From SFHK01 sp045538305 (lineage in GTDB: Bacteria; Bacillota; Clostridia; Christensenellales; Aristaeellaceae): a stretch of 64,000 nucleotides of DNA. Numbering within the stretch: position 1 is the first letter of the stretch; each line of letters opens with the position of its first letter. The notes beneath the pieces are model-generated. The model was not told the DNA's origin. It did no database searches and was given only the letters and a program-made list of their open reading frames with translations. The stretch spans positions 1-64,000 of the forward strand of contig JAZSRC010000091.1 in assembly GCA_045538305.1 (NCBI GenBank), written 5' to 3'. Shown piece by piece: positions 25,328 through 33,995 of the stretch. A program made the position numbers and the translations under genes.

Positions 25328-26455
25328 ATGGCAAGCGTAACACTTGAGCATGTAAAAAAGATATATGATAACTCCGTAGTTGCGGTTCAGGACTTTAATC
25401 TGAAGATTGAAGATAAGGAATTTGTCGTGTTCGTAGGCCCCTCCGGCTGCGGAAAATCCACGACGCTCCGAATGATTGCAGGCCTTGAGGACATTTCCGA
25501 AGGTACGCTGAAAATCGGCGATCGCGTTGTAAACGACGTTGAGCCCAAGGATCGAGACATCGCAATGGTATTCCAGAACTACGCGCTGTATCCCCACATC
25601 AGCGTATACGAGAACCTCGCCTTCTCTCTGCGCATCCGTAAAATGAATAAAGAAGAGATTCATCGCCGCGTATGCCAGGCTGCCGAGATTCTGGGCATTA
25701 CCGAATACCTCGCCCGTAAGCCCAAAGCCCTTTCCGGCGGACAGCGCCAGCGCGTAGCCATCGGCCGCGCAATCGTGCGCAATCCTCAGGTATTCCTGAT
25801 GGACGAACCCCTTTCCAACCTTGATGCAAAGCTCAGAAACCAGATGCGCGCCGAAATCATCCTGCTCAGAAAGCGCCTGGACACCACGTTCATCTACGTA
25901 ACCCACGATCAGACCGAGGCCATGACGCTGGGCGACCGCATTGTTATCATGAAGGACGGCTTTATTCAGCAGGTCGGAACGCCGCAGGAGGTTTTCGAAA
26001 CCCCGCATAATCTGTTTGTTGCCGGATTCATCGGGTCTCCCCAAATGAATATTTTCGAAGCCAAGCTGAATAAGGAAGCAAACGGCTACAGCGTAGAAGT
26101 GCTCGGGTACAAGATCGCTCTCGATTCTGAAAAGTGCGAACTCCTGAAGAACAGAAACATTTCCTCCATGAACGTATTGCTCGGCATTCGTCCCGAGCAT
26201 ATGACCGCGCAGTTCCAGCACGGAAATAACTGCATGACCGGTGAGATTACCGTAAACGAAATGATGGGCAGCGAGCTGCACCTGCACGTAGCGGCAGGAA
26301 CCAGCAAAAACATCATACTGCGCATTCCTACCATCGACCTTACCAGCCAGCAGCGCGCTTCCCTCTCTGCAGGAAACAAGCTTTACTTCACCTTCCCCAG
26401 CAAGGTTATTCAGCTTTTTGATCCTCAGACCGAAGAAAGCCTGCTGTATCGTTAA
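25328..26455 (+). CDS. Carbohydrate ABC transporter ATP-binding protein (MsmX/UgpC family)
   Basis: A 375-residue ATPase. Walker A GPSGCGKST, Q-loop FQNYALYPHISV, signature LSGGQRQRVAIGRA, Walker B VFLMDEPLSNLDAKL and the H-loop THDQ are all present. The C-terminal 130 residues form the regulatory OB/TOBE domain (IRPEHM). MsmX-type ATPases often serve several sugar importers, and the Opp-type system at 30-34 kb has its own ATPases. GGAGGA precedes ATG 25328. It is the last gene of the locus and is followed by a terminator. Confidence 0.93.
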   Translation: MASVTLEHVKKIYDNSVVAVQDFNLKIEDKEFVVFVGPSGCGKSTTLRMIAGLEDISEGTLKIGDRVVNDVEPKDRDIAMVFQNYALYPHISVYENLAFSLRIRKMNKEEIHRRVCQAAEILGITEYLARKPKALSGGQRQRVAIGRAIVRNPQVFLMDEPLSNLDAKLRNQMRAEIILLRKRLDTTFIYVTHDQTEAMTLGDRIVIMKDGFIQQVGTPQEVFETPHNLFVAGFIGSPQMNIFEAKLNKEANGYSVEVLGYKIALDSEKCELLKNRNISSMNVLLGIRPEHMTAQFQHGNNCMTGEITVNEMMGSELHLHVAAGTSKNIILRIPTIDLTSQQRASLSAGNKLYFTFPSKVIQLFDPQTEESLLYR

Positions 26456-26479
26456 TCATTTCCCATACTCCAAAAAGAC

Positions 26480-26514
26480 ACGGATGCCGCAAAATTCCAA
26501 CGGCATCCGTTTTG
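26480..26514. terminator. Bidirectional terminator between the msmX-like and pcp genes
   Basis: A perfect 10-bp stem (ACGGATGCCG / CGGCATCCGT, 26480-26489 with 26501-26510) with an 11-nt loop. TTTGTTG follows on the plus strand and, read on the minus strand, GTCTTTTTGG. It serves both converging genes. Confidence 0.8.
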
Positions 26515-26534
26515 TTGTACTTTCAGAATAAGCG

Positions 26535-27125
26535 TTATTCGTCAATAGCTCCGATTGCAACTGTAAGCGCGCACACAAGATCCGAAAGGGCAAACTCCGG
26601 TGCACCTTCCTTCTGGCCAATCGTATACGGCACATGAATAAAACAAGCTCGTACGGGGCTGTCCTTAAAGTGATTCAGCACCGTAAACAATATGTCGTTG
26701 CACACGTAGGTTCCGGCGGAGTAGGAAACCTTCGCCGAAATTCCCGCCTTTGATATCGCCTCTGCCATCCTTCTTACAGGCAATGTAGAAAAGAACGCAT
26801 CCGGTGCGCCTTCGGCTATTCTTTCATCAAGCGGCTGGTTTCCTTCATTGTCGCCAATCGCGGCATGCCTCAGGTTAATGCCCACCATTTCCGGCGTAAC
26901 TGCGTCTCGCCCTCCGGCGAGCCCTACCATGATTATAGCGTCCGCACCGATTACTTCCGCCTTTTCTATCGCCAAACAGGCCGCCTTGCCAAACACGACC
27001 GGAAGCTGCATCTTTGTAAGCAAAACGCCCTCAACGGCATCAGGAAGCGCCTTCACGGCTTCCCATGACGGATTCATCCCCTGGTCTCCAAACGGCTCAA
27101 AGCCGGTAATCAGCAGATTTTTCAT
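26535..27125 (-). CDS. pcp: Pyrrolidone-carboxylate peptidase (pyroglutamyl peptidase I)
   Basis: A 196-residue cysteine peptidase, a little shorter than the usual 205-215. The start ITGFEPFG..NPSW is diagnostic. The catalytic triad is visible: E79 (TPEMVGINLRH), C142 (SAGTYVCND) and H164 (CFIHVP), matching the known Glu81-Cys144-His168. It removes N-terminal pyroglutamate from peptides in the cytoplasm. It stands alone between a terminator and the tRNA-Ser gene on the same strand. Confidence 0.92.
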   Translation of the reverse strand: MKNLLITGFEPFGDQGMNPSWEAVKALPDAVEGVLLTKMQLPVVFGKAACLAIEKAEVIGADAIIMVGLAGGRDAVTPEMVGINLRHAAIGDNEGNQPLDERIAEGAPDAFFSTLPVRRMAEAISKAGISAKVSYSAGTYVCNDILFTVLNHFKDSPVRACFIHVPYTIGQKEGAPEFALSDLVCALTVAIGAIDE

Positions 27126-27205
27126 ATACCTTCAACTCACTTTTCTTTCCCGATTCCATTGTACCATACCCGTACCAAAAAGTCAGTATTTTCAATAAAA
27201 ACAAT

Positions 27206-27234
27206 AAAGCTTGAAGACAAATGCTTCAAGCTTT
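27206..27234 (-). terminator. Terminator of tRNA-Ser
   Basis: A perfect 11-bp stem (AAAGCTTGAAG / CTTCAAGCTTT, plus 27206-27216 with 27224-27234), 7-nt loop, followed on the minus strand by ATTGTTTTTATTG. Confidence 0.9.
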
Positions 27235-27237
27235 GAG

Positions 27238-27327
27238 CGGAGGAGGAGGGATTCGAACCCTCGAGACGCTTTTGACGCCTACACGATTTCCAGTCGTGCG
27301 CCCTCGACCAAGCTAGGCGACTCCTCC
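27238..27327 (-). tRNA. tRNA-Ser (anticodon GGA)
   Basis: A 90-nt class II tRNA on the minus strand. The acceptor stem pairs GGAGGAG with CTCCTCC, discriminator G. The D arm contains CTTGGTCGAGGG, the anticodon stem-loop CACGA-CTGGAAA-TCGTG carries GGA, a long variable arm follows (GGCGTCAAAAGCGTC) and the T arm holds GGTTCGAATCC. The 3' CCA is not encoded. A promoter and terminator flank it, so it is transcribed alone. Confidence 0.96.
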
Positions 27328-27380
27328 ATACAGGTCGATGTGAAATATGAAATTGTGCTTTTCTTTACCCGACGCATAAT

Positions 27381-27409
27381 ATTATACCATGCTGCCATCT
27401 AAATTGCAA
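27381..27409 (-). promoter_or_regulatory. Promoter of tRNA-Ser
   Basis: On the minus strand TTGCAA (plus 27404-27409), 17-nt spacer, TATAAT (plus 27381-27386), about 50 nt before the mature tRNA. Confidence 0.85.
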
Positions 27410-27464
27410 TAGCTTTTTTATATTATTTATATGTAAACAGCGCGGCGGTAAAAGCGCTTTTGTG

Positions 27465-27504
27465 GATTCGGCGGAGCATATGCTTTCGTTTGCTCCGCCG
27501 AATC
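27465..27504 (-). terminator. Hairpin after the GH3 operon
   Basis: A perfect 14-bp stem (GATTCGGCGGAGCA, 27465-27478 with 27491-27504) 26 nt beyond the GH3 stop. The T-tract on the minus strand is poor, so it may be a Rho-assisted end or a processing barrier. Confidence 0.6.
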
Positions 27505-27530
27505 ACGCCTATTCAAGCTTTCGTATTATG

Positions 27531-29798
27531 TCAGGATCGGTTGATCATCTCCACCATACCGATCAGCTGGTCATAGGTAACTGCGCCGCCGGAGAAGCTT
27601 GCGATGCTTCTAAGGGGCATATAGCGAATCATTGCCGCCATCATATCCTTGGAAATCGCGCCTTCCCCGCCTTCATCGGCTTTATCAAAACCCATGCCAG
27701 CCATCATTCCATCGATCATGGGCTTAAGAACCTTCATCGCTTTCGGGCTCTTCATGAAGTCGTCCACAATGCTGTTTACAGTAAACTGAACGGGGATTTC
27801 CACTGTGCTTTCCACATTGATTTTCTTGGACAGTACAATGTCCCGGCTGTTTCTTCCGATCTCGATTGCAAACGCGCCGCTTTCCACATGCCAATCGTGA
27901 AGCTGTACATTCCAGTATGCAAATGCGTATTTATCAAGTTCAAACTCAACCGTCTTCGTTTCGCCAGGATTCAGGAACAGCTTTTCAAAGCCTTTCAGCT
28001 CCCTGACAGGACGGAAAACAGAAGATTCTTTATCGCCGACATACAGCTGAACGACTTCCTTACCGGGAAGCAGGCCGGTGTTGGTAACGTCCACGCTGAC
28101 CTTCACGGAATCGGTATCGCAAATGCAGTCCGAATCAATGGTAAGGTTAGAGTATTCAAAGCCCGTATAGCTAAGGCCGTAACCGAAGGGGAACAATACG
28201 TCCATGTTCTTCTTATCGTAATAGCGATAGCCTACAAATACGCCTTCATTGTATACCGCATTGTCGCCTTCTCCCCCATAGGTGAGATAGCACGGCGTAT
28301 CGGACAGCTGCTTCGGGAAGCTTTCCGGAAGCCTTCCGCAAGGGTTCACATCGCCATACAGCACATCCTTCGTAGCGCCGCCCACAGCCTGACCGCCCAG
28401 ATACGCTTCAATAACCGCCTTGGCCGAATCAATCCACGGCATCTCAACGGGAGAACCGTTATACAAAACAACGATTGTGTTCTGATTCGCCTTGTATACC
28501 TCTTCAATCAGGCGCACCTGACAGGCCGGCATGCGCATATGCGTTCGGTCGTATCCCTCGGATTCAAACAAATCCGGAAGACCCGCAACAATCACAGCCT
28601 TATCTGCCGCGCGCGCCGCCTGAACAGCTTCCGAAATCAGCGTTTCATCCGGCGTTTCCGTTACGATATCATAGCCCTGAGCATAAGTAATGCCCGCTTC
28701 TCCCTCGAGGGCATCCATAAGGCTGGTAATTTTATGGCAGTTAATGTGGCTGCTTCCGCCGCCCTGAAAACGCGGCTGCACAGCAAACTTACCGATTACA
28801 GCAACCTTTTCACCCTTTTTCAGAGGAAGAACACCGTCTTCATTTTTTAAGAGCACCATGCACTCCGCCGCCATGCGTCTTGCCTCTTCGTGCTGGGCAT
28901 CCTTATCCCAAACCGTTTCGGGCTTTGCGTTTTCAAGATAGCGATTATGAACGGTAAGCAGCCTTTCAACTGCAAGGTCAACGTCTTTTTCATCAAGCTC
29001 GCCCTTTTTTACCGCTTCCACTACTCTCTTATCGTTTGCGCCGCCGGATGCTGGCATTTCCAGATCCAATCCCGCGTGAACGCCCTTTACACGATCGCTT
29101 ACGGCGCCCCAGTCGCTCACGACATAGCCGTCAAAGCCCCACTCGCCGCGCAGAAGGTCGGTAAGCAGCCAGCGATTCTGCGAGGCAAATTCGCCGTTAA
29201 TGCGGTTATAGGAGCACATCACCGTCCACGCTTTTCCCTTTTTCACAGCGCTTTCAAACGCCGGGAAATAGATTTCGCGAAGCGTGCGCTCATCCACAAT
29301 GCTGTCGGATGACATGCGCCTGTGTTCCTGACTGTTGGCAGCAAAATGCTTTACGGACACACCGATGTTTTTGCTCTGAATTCCGTGAATAAGGCTGGTG
29401 GACAGCTCTGCCGCCAGATACGGATCCTCGCTGAAGTACTCAAAATTCCTTCCGCAAAGCGGAGAACGCTTGATATTGACAGCCGGGCCGAGGTTTACAG
29501 CCACGCGCTCGTGCTGACAGGCATCGCCCACGCCTTCGCCAATCTTTCTGGTCAGCTCGCGGTCAAAGCTCGCCGCGCTTGCGCAGGCTGTGGGATAGCA
29601 AACTGCCTTCACACTTGCGTTGATACCCAAATGATCCGCGCTTTCATCCTGCTTGCGAAGACCATGCGGGCCGTCGGATACCATCACGCTTGCAATGCCA
29701 AGCCGCTCAACCGGCTTGGTATGCCAGAAATCGAGGCCGGAAAGCAGCGATGCCTTTTCTTCAAGCGTCATTTCGGAAATGATTTTCTTAATATCCAT
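27531..29798 (-). CDS. GH3 beta-glucosidase (cytoplasmic)
   Basis: A 755-residue glycoside hydrolase family 3 enzyme without a signal peptide. The N-terminal barrel has VKHFAANSQEHRR and the nucleophile D229 in VVSDWG. The alpha/beta sandwich has E414 in ESEGYDRT as the acid/base candidate. A fibronectin-III-like domain follows (about 575-660: VDVTNTGLLPGKEVVQLYV). The last 100 residues (GMMAGMGFDKADEGG region) are an extra tail seen in some clostridial members. It splits oligosaccharides such as cello- or beta-gluco-oligomers brought in by the Opp-type importer encoded just upstream (1 nt gap), of which it is the final operon member. Confidence 0.92.
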   Translation of the reverse strand: MDIKKIISEMTLEEKASLLSGLDFWHTKPVERLGIASVMVSDGPHGLRKQDESADHLGINASVKAVCYPTACASAASFDRELTRKIGEGVGDACQHERVAVNLGPAVNIKRSPLCGRNFEYFSEDPYLAAELSTSLIHGIQSKNIGVSVKHFAANSQEHRRMSSDSIVDERTLREIYFPAFESAVKKGKAWTVMCSYNRINGEFASQNRWLLTDLLRGEWGFDGYVVSDWGAVSDRVKGVHAGLDLEMPASGGANDKRVVEAVKKGELDEKDVDLAVERLLTVHNRYLENAKPETVWDKDAQHEEARRMAAECMVLLKNEDGVLPLKKGEKVAVIGKFAVQPRFQGGGSSHINCHKITSLMDALEGEAGITYAQGYDIVTETPDETLISEAVQAARAADKAVIVAGLPDLFESEGYDRTHMRMPACQVRLIEEVYKANQNTIVVLYNGSPVEMPWIDSAKAVIEAYLGGQAVGGATKDVLYGDVNPCGRLPESFPKQLSDTPCYLTYGGEGDNAVYNEGVFVGYRYYDKKNMDVLFPFGYGLSYTGFEYSNLTIDSDCICDTDSVKVSVDVTNTGLLPGKEVVQLYVGDKESSVFRPVRELKGFEKLFLNPGETKTVEFELDKYAFAYWNVQLHDWHVESGAFAIEIGRNSRDIVLSKKINVESTVEIPVQFTVNSIVDDFMKSPKAMKVLKPMIDGMMAGMGFDKADEGGEGAISKDMMAAMIRYMPLRSIASFSGGAVTYDQLIGMVEMINRS

Positions 29799-29799
29799 C

Positions 29800-30636
29800 T
29801 TAACCTCCGCTTACCGTAGAAAGATCCCACGGCTCATGAATCTTCGGAACGTCCGAAATCAGGCGCTTTGTATAAGCGGCTTGCGGATTCAGAATCACTT
29901 CATCCGCGCTGCCTCTTTCAACAAACTTTCCATGTTCCATAATGTACACGGTATCAGAAATGTAATAAGCAAGGCCGATATCGTGGGTAATGAAAATAAT
30001 GGTCATTCCGATTTCGTCCCTCAACTGCAAAAGCATGTCGAGTATCGTCGCGCGGGAGCAGGCGTCGATCATACTGGTCGGTTCGTCCGCAAGCAGTATT
30101 TTGGGCTTTAAAAGGAAAATTCTCGCAATCATCAAGCGCTGCATCTGACCGCCGGAAAGCTCGAACGGATACTTATTCGTAAGCTCTTCAAACTTCAGGT
30201 TTACAAATGAACACGCCTCTGTCATCATTTCAATTTTCTTTGCCTGAGGGAGTTTCCGTCCGCCGCGCATGTGTATGCAATCCAAAAGCACGGTATCAAT
30301 CTTGGAAAATACATTGAAGGACGAGAACGGGTCCTGAAATATCGCCTGAATGCCCTGCCAATACTTTTTCTTGGCTATGCGGGTAGAAATATCGCGCTTT
30401 TTGCCCTGGAAGTAAATTTCTCCCTTAGTCAGATTCAGAAGGCCAAGAAGCATTTTGGAAAGCGTCGTTTTGCCGCTGCCGCTTTCGCCAACAATGCTGA
30501 CCAGTTCGCCCTCACGAAAATCGAAGCTTACATTATTGACCGCCGTGACTGCATTTTTGCCGTAACCGAATACTTTGGTTACACCCCTGCCAGTCAGGCA
30601 AATCGGGCGCTTTGCCAAATCTTTATTGCTGTTCAC
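29800..30636 (-). CDS. Opp/Dpp-type ABC transporter ATP-binding protein (OppF-like, GTG start)
   Basis: A 278-residue ATPase: Walker A GESGSGKTT, Q-loop IFQDPFSSFN, signature LSGGQMQRLMIARI, Walker B ILLADEPTSMID, H-loop THD. It lacks the Fe-S-like C-terminal Cys cluster of OppD. An in-frame ATG at 30699 would overlap the upstream gene by 77 nt. GTG 30636 has GGGAGG 9 nt before it and overlaps by 14 nt, so I use it. It energises uptake with the OppD-like partner. Together with the binding protein and GH3 the cargo is probably a beta-linked oligosaccharide rather than a peptide. Confidence 0.88.
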   Translation of the reverse strand: MNSNKDLAKRPICLTGRGVTKVFGYGKNAVTAVNNVSFDFREGELVSIVGESGSGKTTLSKMLLGLLNLTKGEIYFQGKKRDISTRIAKKKYWQGIQAIFQDPFSSFNVFSKIDTVLLDCIHMRGGRKLPQAKKIEMMTEACSFVNLKFEELTNKYPFELSGGQMQRLMIARIFLLKPKILLADEPTSMIDACSRATILDMLLQLRDEIGMTIIFITHDIGLAYYISDTVYIMEHGKFVERGSADEVILNPQAAYTKRLISDVPKIHEPWDLSTVSGG

Positions 30637-31636
30637 GTGCGTATACCTCCCTGAGCGCGTCGACGGACATGCCGCATCGGTAGCTGCGTCCGTCGCCAAA
30701 TTCGGTCATGATCACGGAGCCGCCTCTGCACTGGAACGTTGCATACTTGCATCTTTCTGCAAAGCGGCAGCCAGACGGAGGCCTTTTCAGGTTGGGCGGC
30801 GTTCCGGGAATGGCGGTCAGCTTGTTTGCGCGCATACCATCCTCCGGTACTAGTATCGAATTCATAAGGCCCTTGGAATAGGGATGAATGGGATCAAATA
30901 CCATTTCCTTAGCCGTGCCCTTTTCAACAATCTGACCGGCATACATAACCATTATATCGTCGGTGACATTGTACAAGAGGGGCAGCTCATGGGTAATAAA
31001 GATCATAGCCTTGATATACCCCTTGTCCATCATATCCTTGAGCATTTTGATAACCATTTTCTGGCTGGTAACGTCAAGCGCCGAGGAGGGTTCATCGGCA
31101 ATCAGAACCTTGGGGTTAAGAATGGTAGAAATTGCAATAACAACTCGCTGCTTCATGCCGCCGGAAAGTTCTACCGCGTGGCGCTTAAGCACCTGCACGG
31201 GAAGACCAAGCTCCCGAAAGCGCTCTGTAGCCATAGCCAGTATTTTCCGCTCGTCTTCCTTGGGTCTGTGCGCGCGTACAACATCCACAATAAAATCCTT
31301 GATCCGGATCGTCGGGTTCAGGGCATTCATAGCTGCCTGGGGGATGTAGGCAATTTCTGTGCCCAGTATATTTCTGCGAACCTGATCGGGATTCATACCG
31401 GATATGTTCACACCGTCAATGATAATATCGCCGGACATATAGTGAAGCGGCGCAAAGTAGTAGCCCATCAGGCTCAGAGCCAGCGTAGATTTTCCGCATC
31501 CGCTCTCGCCTGCAATGCCAAGGCTCTTGCCTTCCTCGATTTTGAGGGAAACATGATCCACGGCGTATACGTCTTCATGGAAGCGCGTAATATATTTGGT
31601 CGTCAATCCATTGACTTCCAGTATCGTTTTTGCCAT
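30623..31636 (-). CDS. Opp/Dpp-type ABC transporter ATP-binding protein (OppD-like)
   Basis: A 337-residue ATPase: Walker A GESGCGKST, Q-loop YIPQAAMNALNP, signature LSGGMKQRVVIAI, Walker B VLIADEPSSALD. The C-terminal oligopeptide/dipeptide domain has the Cys motif CRFAERCKYATFQC, which in relatives such as DppD holds a 4Fe-4S cluster. ATG 31636 follows GGAGGAG by 6 nt; a longer frame start at 31684 would run back into the permease gene. Second ATPase of the importer. Confidence 0.9.
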   Translation of the reverse strand: MAKTILEVNGLTTKYITRFHEDVYAVDHVSLKIEEGKSLGIAGESGCGKSTLALSLMGYYFAPLHYMSGDIIIDGVNISGMNPDQVRRNILGTEIAYIPQAAMNALNPTIRIKDFIVDVVRAHRPKEDERKILAMATERFRELGLPVQVLKRHAVELSGGMKQRVVIAISTILNPKVLIADEPSSALDVTSQKMVIKMLKDMMDKGYIKAMIFITHELPLLYNVTDDIMVMYAGQIVEKGTAKEMVFDPIHPYSKGLMNSILVPEDGMRANKLTAIPGTPPNLKRPPSGCRFAERCKYATFQCRGGSVIMTEFGDGRSYRCGMSVDALREVYAREQQ

Positions 31637-31649
31637 GTCTGTCTCCTCC

Positions 31650-32903
31650 TTAATCGCGAAGCGTCGGATTAAATACCTGGTCAAGGCCGGTATTCATCAA
31701 GTTCAGAGAGAATGAAATAAGCGTAATGGTAAGAATAACCGGGAAGTAGGCCCACCAGGAGCCGTTCGTGTGAGCCGAATACAGCATTGCCCAGTTCATC
31801 ATAAGGCCGAGCGTAGGCACCTCCGTGGTCTTGGGGCCAAGGCCCAGCAGGGACAGCTGCGCTTCGCTGAGAATGCCGCTTGACACCTGAAGAATGAAGG
31901 CCATCACGACATAGCTTGCGATATAGGGAAGTATGTCCTTCATGATGATAGAAATCAGGCTATGGCCGGACAGCTTGGAAAGATTCACGTGATCGCGATT
32001 TCTGAGGCTGATTACCTGAGAGCGCACAGAGCGCGTCGTCCACGTCCAGCTGGTAAGGCCGATAACAAACGCAACAACATTCGCCCCTCGTTGTTCCTGA
32101 CCAATGGAATAGGAAATCAGTATGAGAAGCACGAAACCGGGAATAACCGTAAACACGTTTGTGATAAACATGATCAGATCGTCTGCGAAGCCGCCCAGAT
32201 ATCCCGCAAGCAAGCCCAGAAGAAGGCCGATAAACGTCGCTACCGCGCCGGCGATCAAACCGATTTTGATCGATGTTCCACATGCTGAAACAAGCTCCTT
32301 CAATACATCGCGTCCGAAGTTATCGGTTCCAAGCGGAAGCCGCTTTACGTTTGCGATCTCATTCAGATTGACGTAATCCGTTTTGGAAATCGAACTTATT
32401 TCCTCAAGCTGTTTGGTTTCTTCGTTCAGATCCGCCACATACAGCTTATCGGAAGCACGGATTTCAAGAATGGAATTGTTCAGGCGCTTATAGTAGTTGC
32501 GCTTCGCCATCGTCATTCCCTTGGGCTTGATGGACGGATCGTAATTTGCAAGCCAAAGATCGATCAGGGCATCCGTATCCGATATATCCGATATTGACGA
32601 CGTATCAATGCCCATTGTATCAAACCAATCCAGCATACTGATCCTGTCGGCGTCGCTGAGGAGCTTACGAATTCGGTTATCTTCCGCATCGGGCAGACGG
32701 AAGGTTTCCGTCTTGGCGCCTACAGTATCATACAGGGAAACGTATGTGCCGGGTTTTGCAAATGTACCTACGCCAATCATTTCCAATGGACTTCCCGGAT
32801 TGAACAAAGGGTAAAACAGCATTACGAGCAAAATCATCACAAAAATCGAAAATCCGATTACAAACCGTGGAGAGTGGAAAACCTGCCGAATCGTATTTCT
32901 CAC
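31650..32903 (-). CDS. Opp/Dpp-type ABC transporter permease (OppC-like) with a large insertion
   Basis: A 417-residue permease, about 110-130 longer than usual OppC/DppC. After the first membrane segment (16-35) there is a polar stretch of about 170 residues, predicted outside, before the standard LPLGTDNFGRDVLKELV segment and five further membrane helices. The inner motif SHSLISIIMKDILP region is the EAA-type ATPase contact (GHSLISIIMKDILP). The extension could contact the binding protein. Gap 13 nt to oppD-like and 14 nt from oppB-like gene. Same operon as GH3. Confidence 0.85.
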   Translation of the reverse strand: MRNTIRQVFHSPRFVIGFSIFVMILLVMLFYPLFNPGSPLEMIGVGTFAKPGTYVSLYDTVGAKTETFRLPDAEDNRIRKLLSDADRISMLDWFDTMGIDTSSISDISDTDALIDLWLANYDPSIKPKGMTMAKRNYYKRLNNSILEIRASDKLYVADLNEETKQLEEISSISKTDYVNLNEIANVKRLPLGTDNFGRDVLKELVSACGTSIKIGLIAGAVATFIGLLLGLLAGYLGGFADDLIMFITNVFTVIPGFVLLILISYSIGQEQRGANVVAFVIGLTSWTWTTRSVRSQVISLRNRDHVNLSKLSGHSLISIIMKDILPYIASYVVMAFILQVSSGILSEAQLSLLGLGPKTTEVPTLGLMMNWAMLYSAHTNGSWWAYFPVILTITLISFSLNLMNTGLDQVFNPTLRD

Positions 32904-32917
32904 ATTTACCCCTCCCC

Positions 32918-33922
32918 TCAGTCAAACTGCGCAGCCTTGACGCGCGGATCGATAAAGCCGTAGATAATGTCCAGGAAGAACGTGACCAGCAGAACCATTA
33001 CGGTTATGATCAGCGTCGTAGCGGAGATCAGCGGGTAATCCGCCGCCGTCACAGCGGTATACATGGTATCTCCAAGGCCAGGATAGCTGAATACGATTTC
33101 AGCAACCAGCGCACCGCCGATCATGGTTCCAAGCGACAGCGCCAAGCCCGTAATCTGGGGCAGCATAGCGTTTCTGAATACATACCCTACAATTTTACGG
33201 TCCTTGATGCCAAGGAATCTGGCATACTTTACGTAGTCTGCATTCAATTCGTAAATGGACATGGAGCGCATGCCGATAGCCTGTCCGCCGATGGATACAA
33301 GAACAATCGACCAGAACGGCAGCTGATAGTGCGAAATGACGGATTTTATGAACTTCCAGCTGAATGTCGGAATCAGGTCAAACCCGTAACCGCCGGAAGG
33401 AGGCGCAATTTCAAGTTTAACGGCAAACAATACTAATAAGATAACCGCCATACCAAAAGCGGGGATATTGCTTAGGAAGAGGGACAAGGGCATAAGTACC
33501 TTGTCAAAGCCCTTTCGAATGTAAGCAGCCAGCGCGCCCAGAAAATTGCCAATCAGCCATCCTACGATAATCGCTGGCAGCTGAAGCGCAATTGTCCAGA
33601 GAATTGCACTGGAAATGATATCGGATACAGAGCGCGGATACTGACTGAAGGATGTACCGAAGTCACCCCTGAACATATTCTTTACGAATACACCGAATTG
33701 CACGATCATCGGCTTATTGGTGCCGAATTCTTCTTCATAGCGTTTATAAACTTCCTGCACGGCACTGGCGTCAGTCATGCCCTGCGTCAGTTTTCCGGTA
33801 ATGGCCGCAACAGGATCCGCCGGCATCAGGCGCGGAAGCATAAAGTTGAGAATAACAGCCACGACAAACGTAATGACAAACCATAGTATTTTTTTCCCGA
33901 AATATTTGCGGTATCCCTTCAT
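32918..33922 (-). CDS. Opp/Dpp-type ABC transporter permease (OppB-like)
   Basis: A 334-residue permease with six membrane segments. The typical OppB start (KKILWFVITFVVAVILNFML) and the DADYVKYAR-type ATPase contact (NADYVKYARFLGIKDRKI) are present, as is the family end PRVKAAQFD. It pairs with the OppC-like subunit. It follows the binding-protein gene after a 73-nt space holding a strong hairpin. Confidence 0.92.
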   Translation of the reverse strand: MKGYRKYFGKKILWFVITFVVAVILNFMLPRLMPADPVAAITGKLTQGMTDASAVQEVYKRYEEEFGTNKPMIVQFGVFVKNMFRGDFGTSFSQYPRSVSDIISSAILWTIALQLPAIIVGWLIGNFLGALAAYIRKGFDKVLMPLSLFLSNIPAFGMAVILLVLFAVKLEIAPPSGGYGFDLIPTFSWKFIKSVISHYQLPFWSIVLVSIGGQAIGMRSMSIYELNADYVKYARFLGIKDRKIVGYVFRNAMLPQITGLALSLGTMIGGALVAEIVFSYPGLGDTMYTAVTAADYPLISATTLIITVMVLLVTFFLDIIYGFIDPRVKAAQFD

Positions 33923-33944
33923 CTTTCATTCCCCCCTAATGAAG

Positions 33945-33983
33945 GAAGCGGCTATGCTCCGACGAGCGAAGCATAGCCGCTTC
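33945..33983 (-). terminator. Intra-operon hairpin after the Opp-type binding-protein gene
   Basis: A perfect 14-bp stem (GAAGCGGCTATGCT, 33945-33958 with 33970-33983), 11-nt loop, starting 12 nt past the binding-protein stop. It has no strong T-tract, so partial termination or 3'-end protection of the abundant upstream message is likely. Confidence 0.7.
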
Positions 33984-33995
33984 TACAATTACAAA

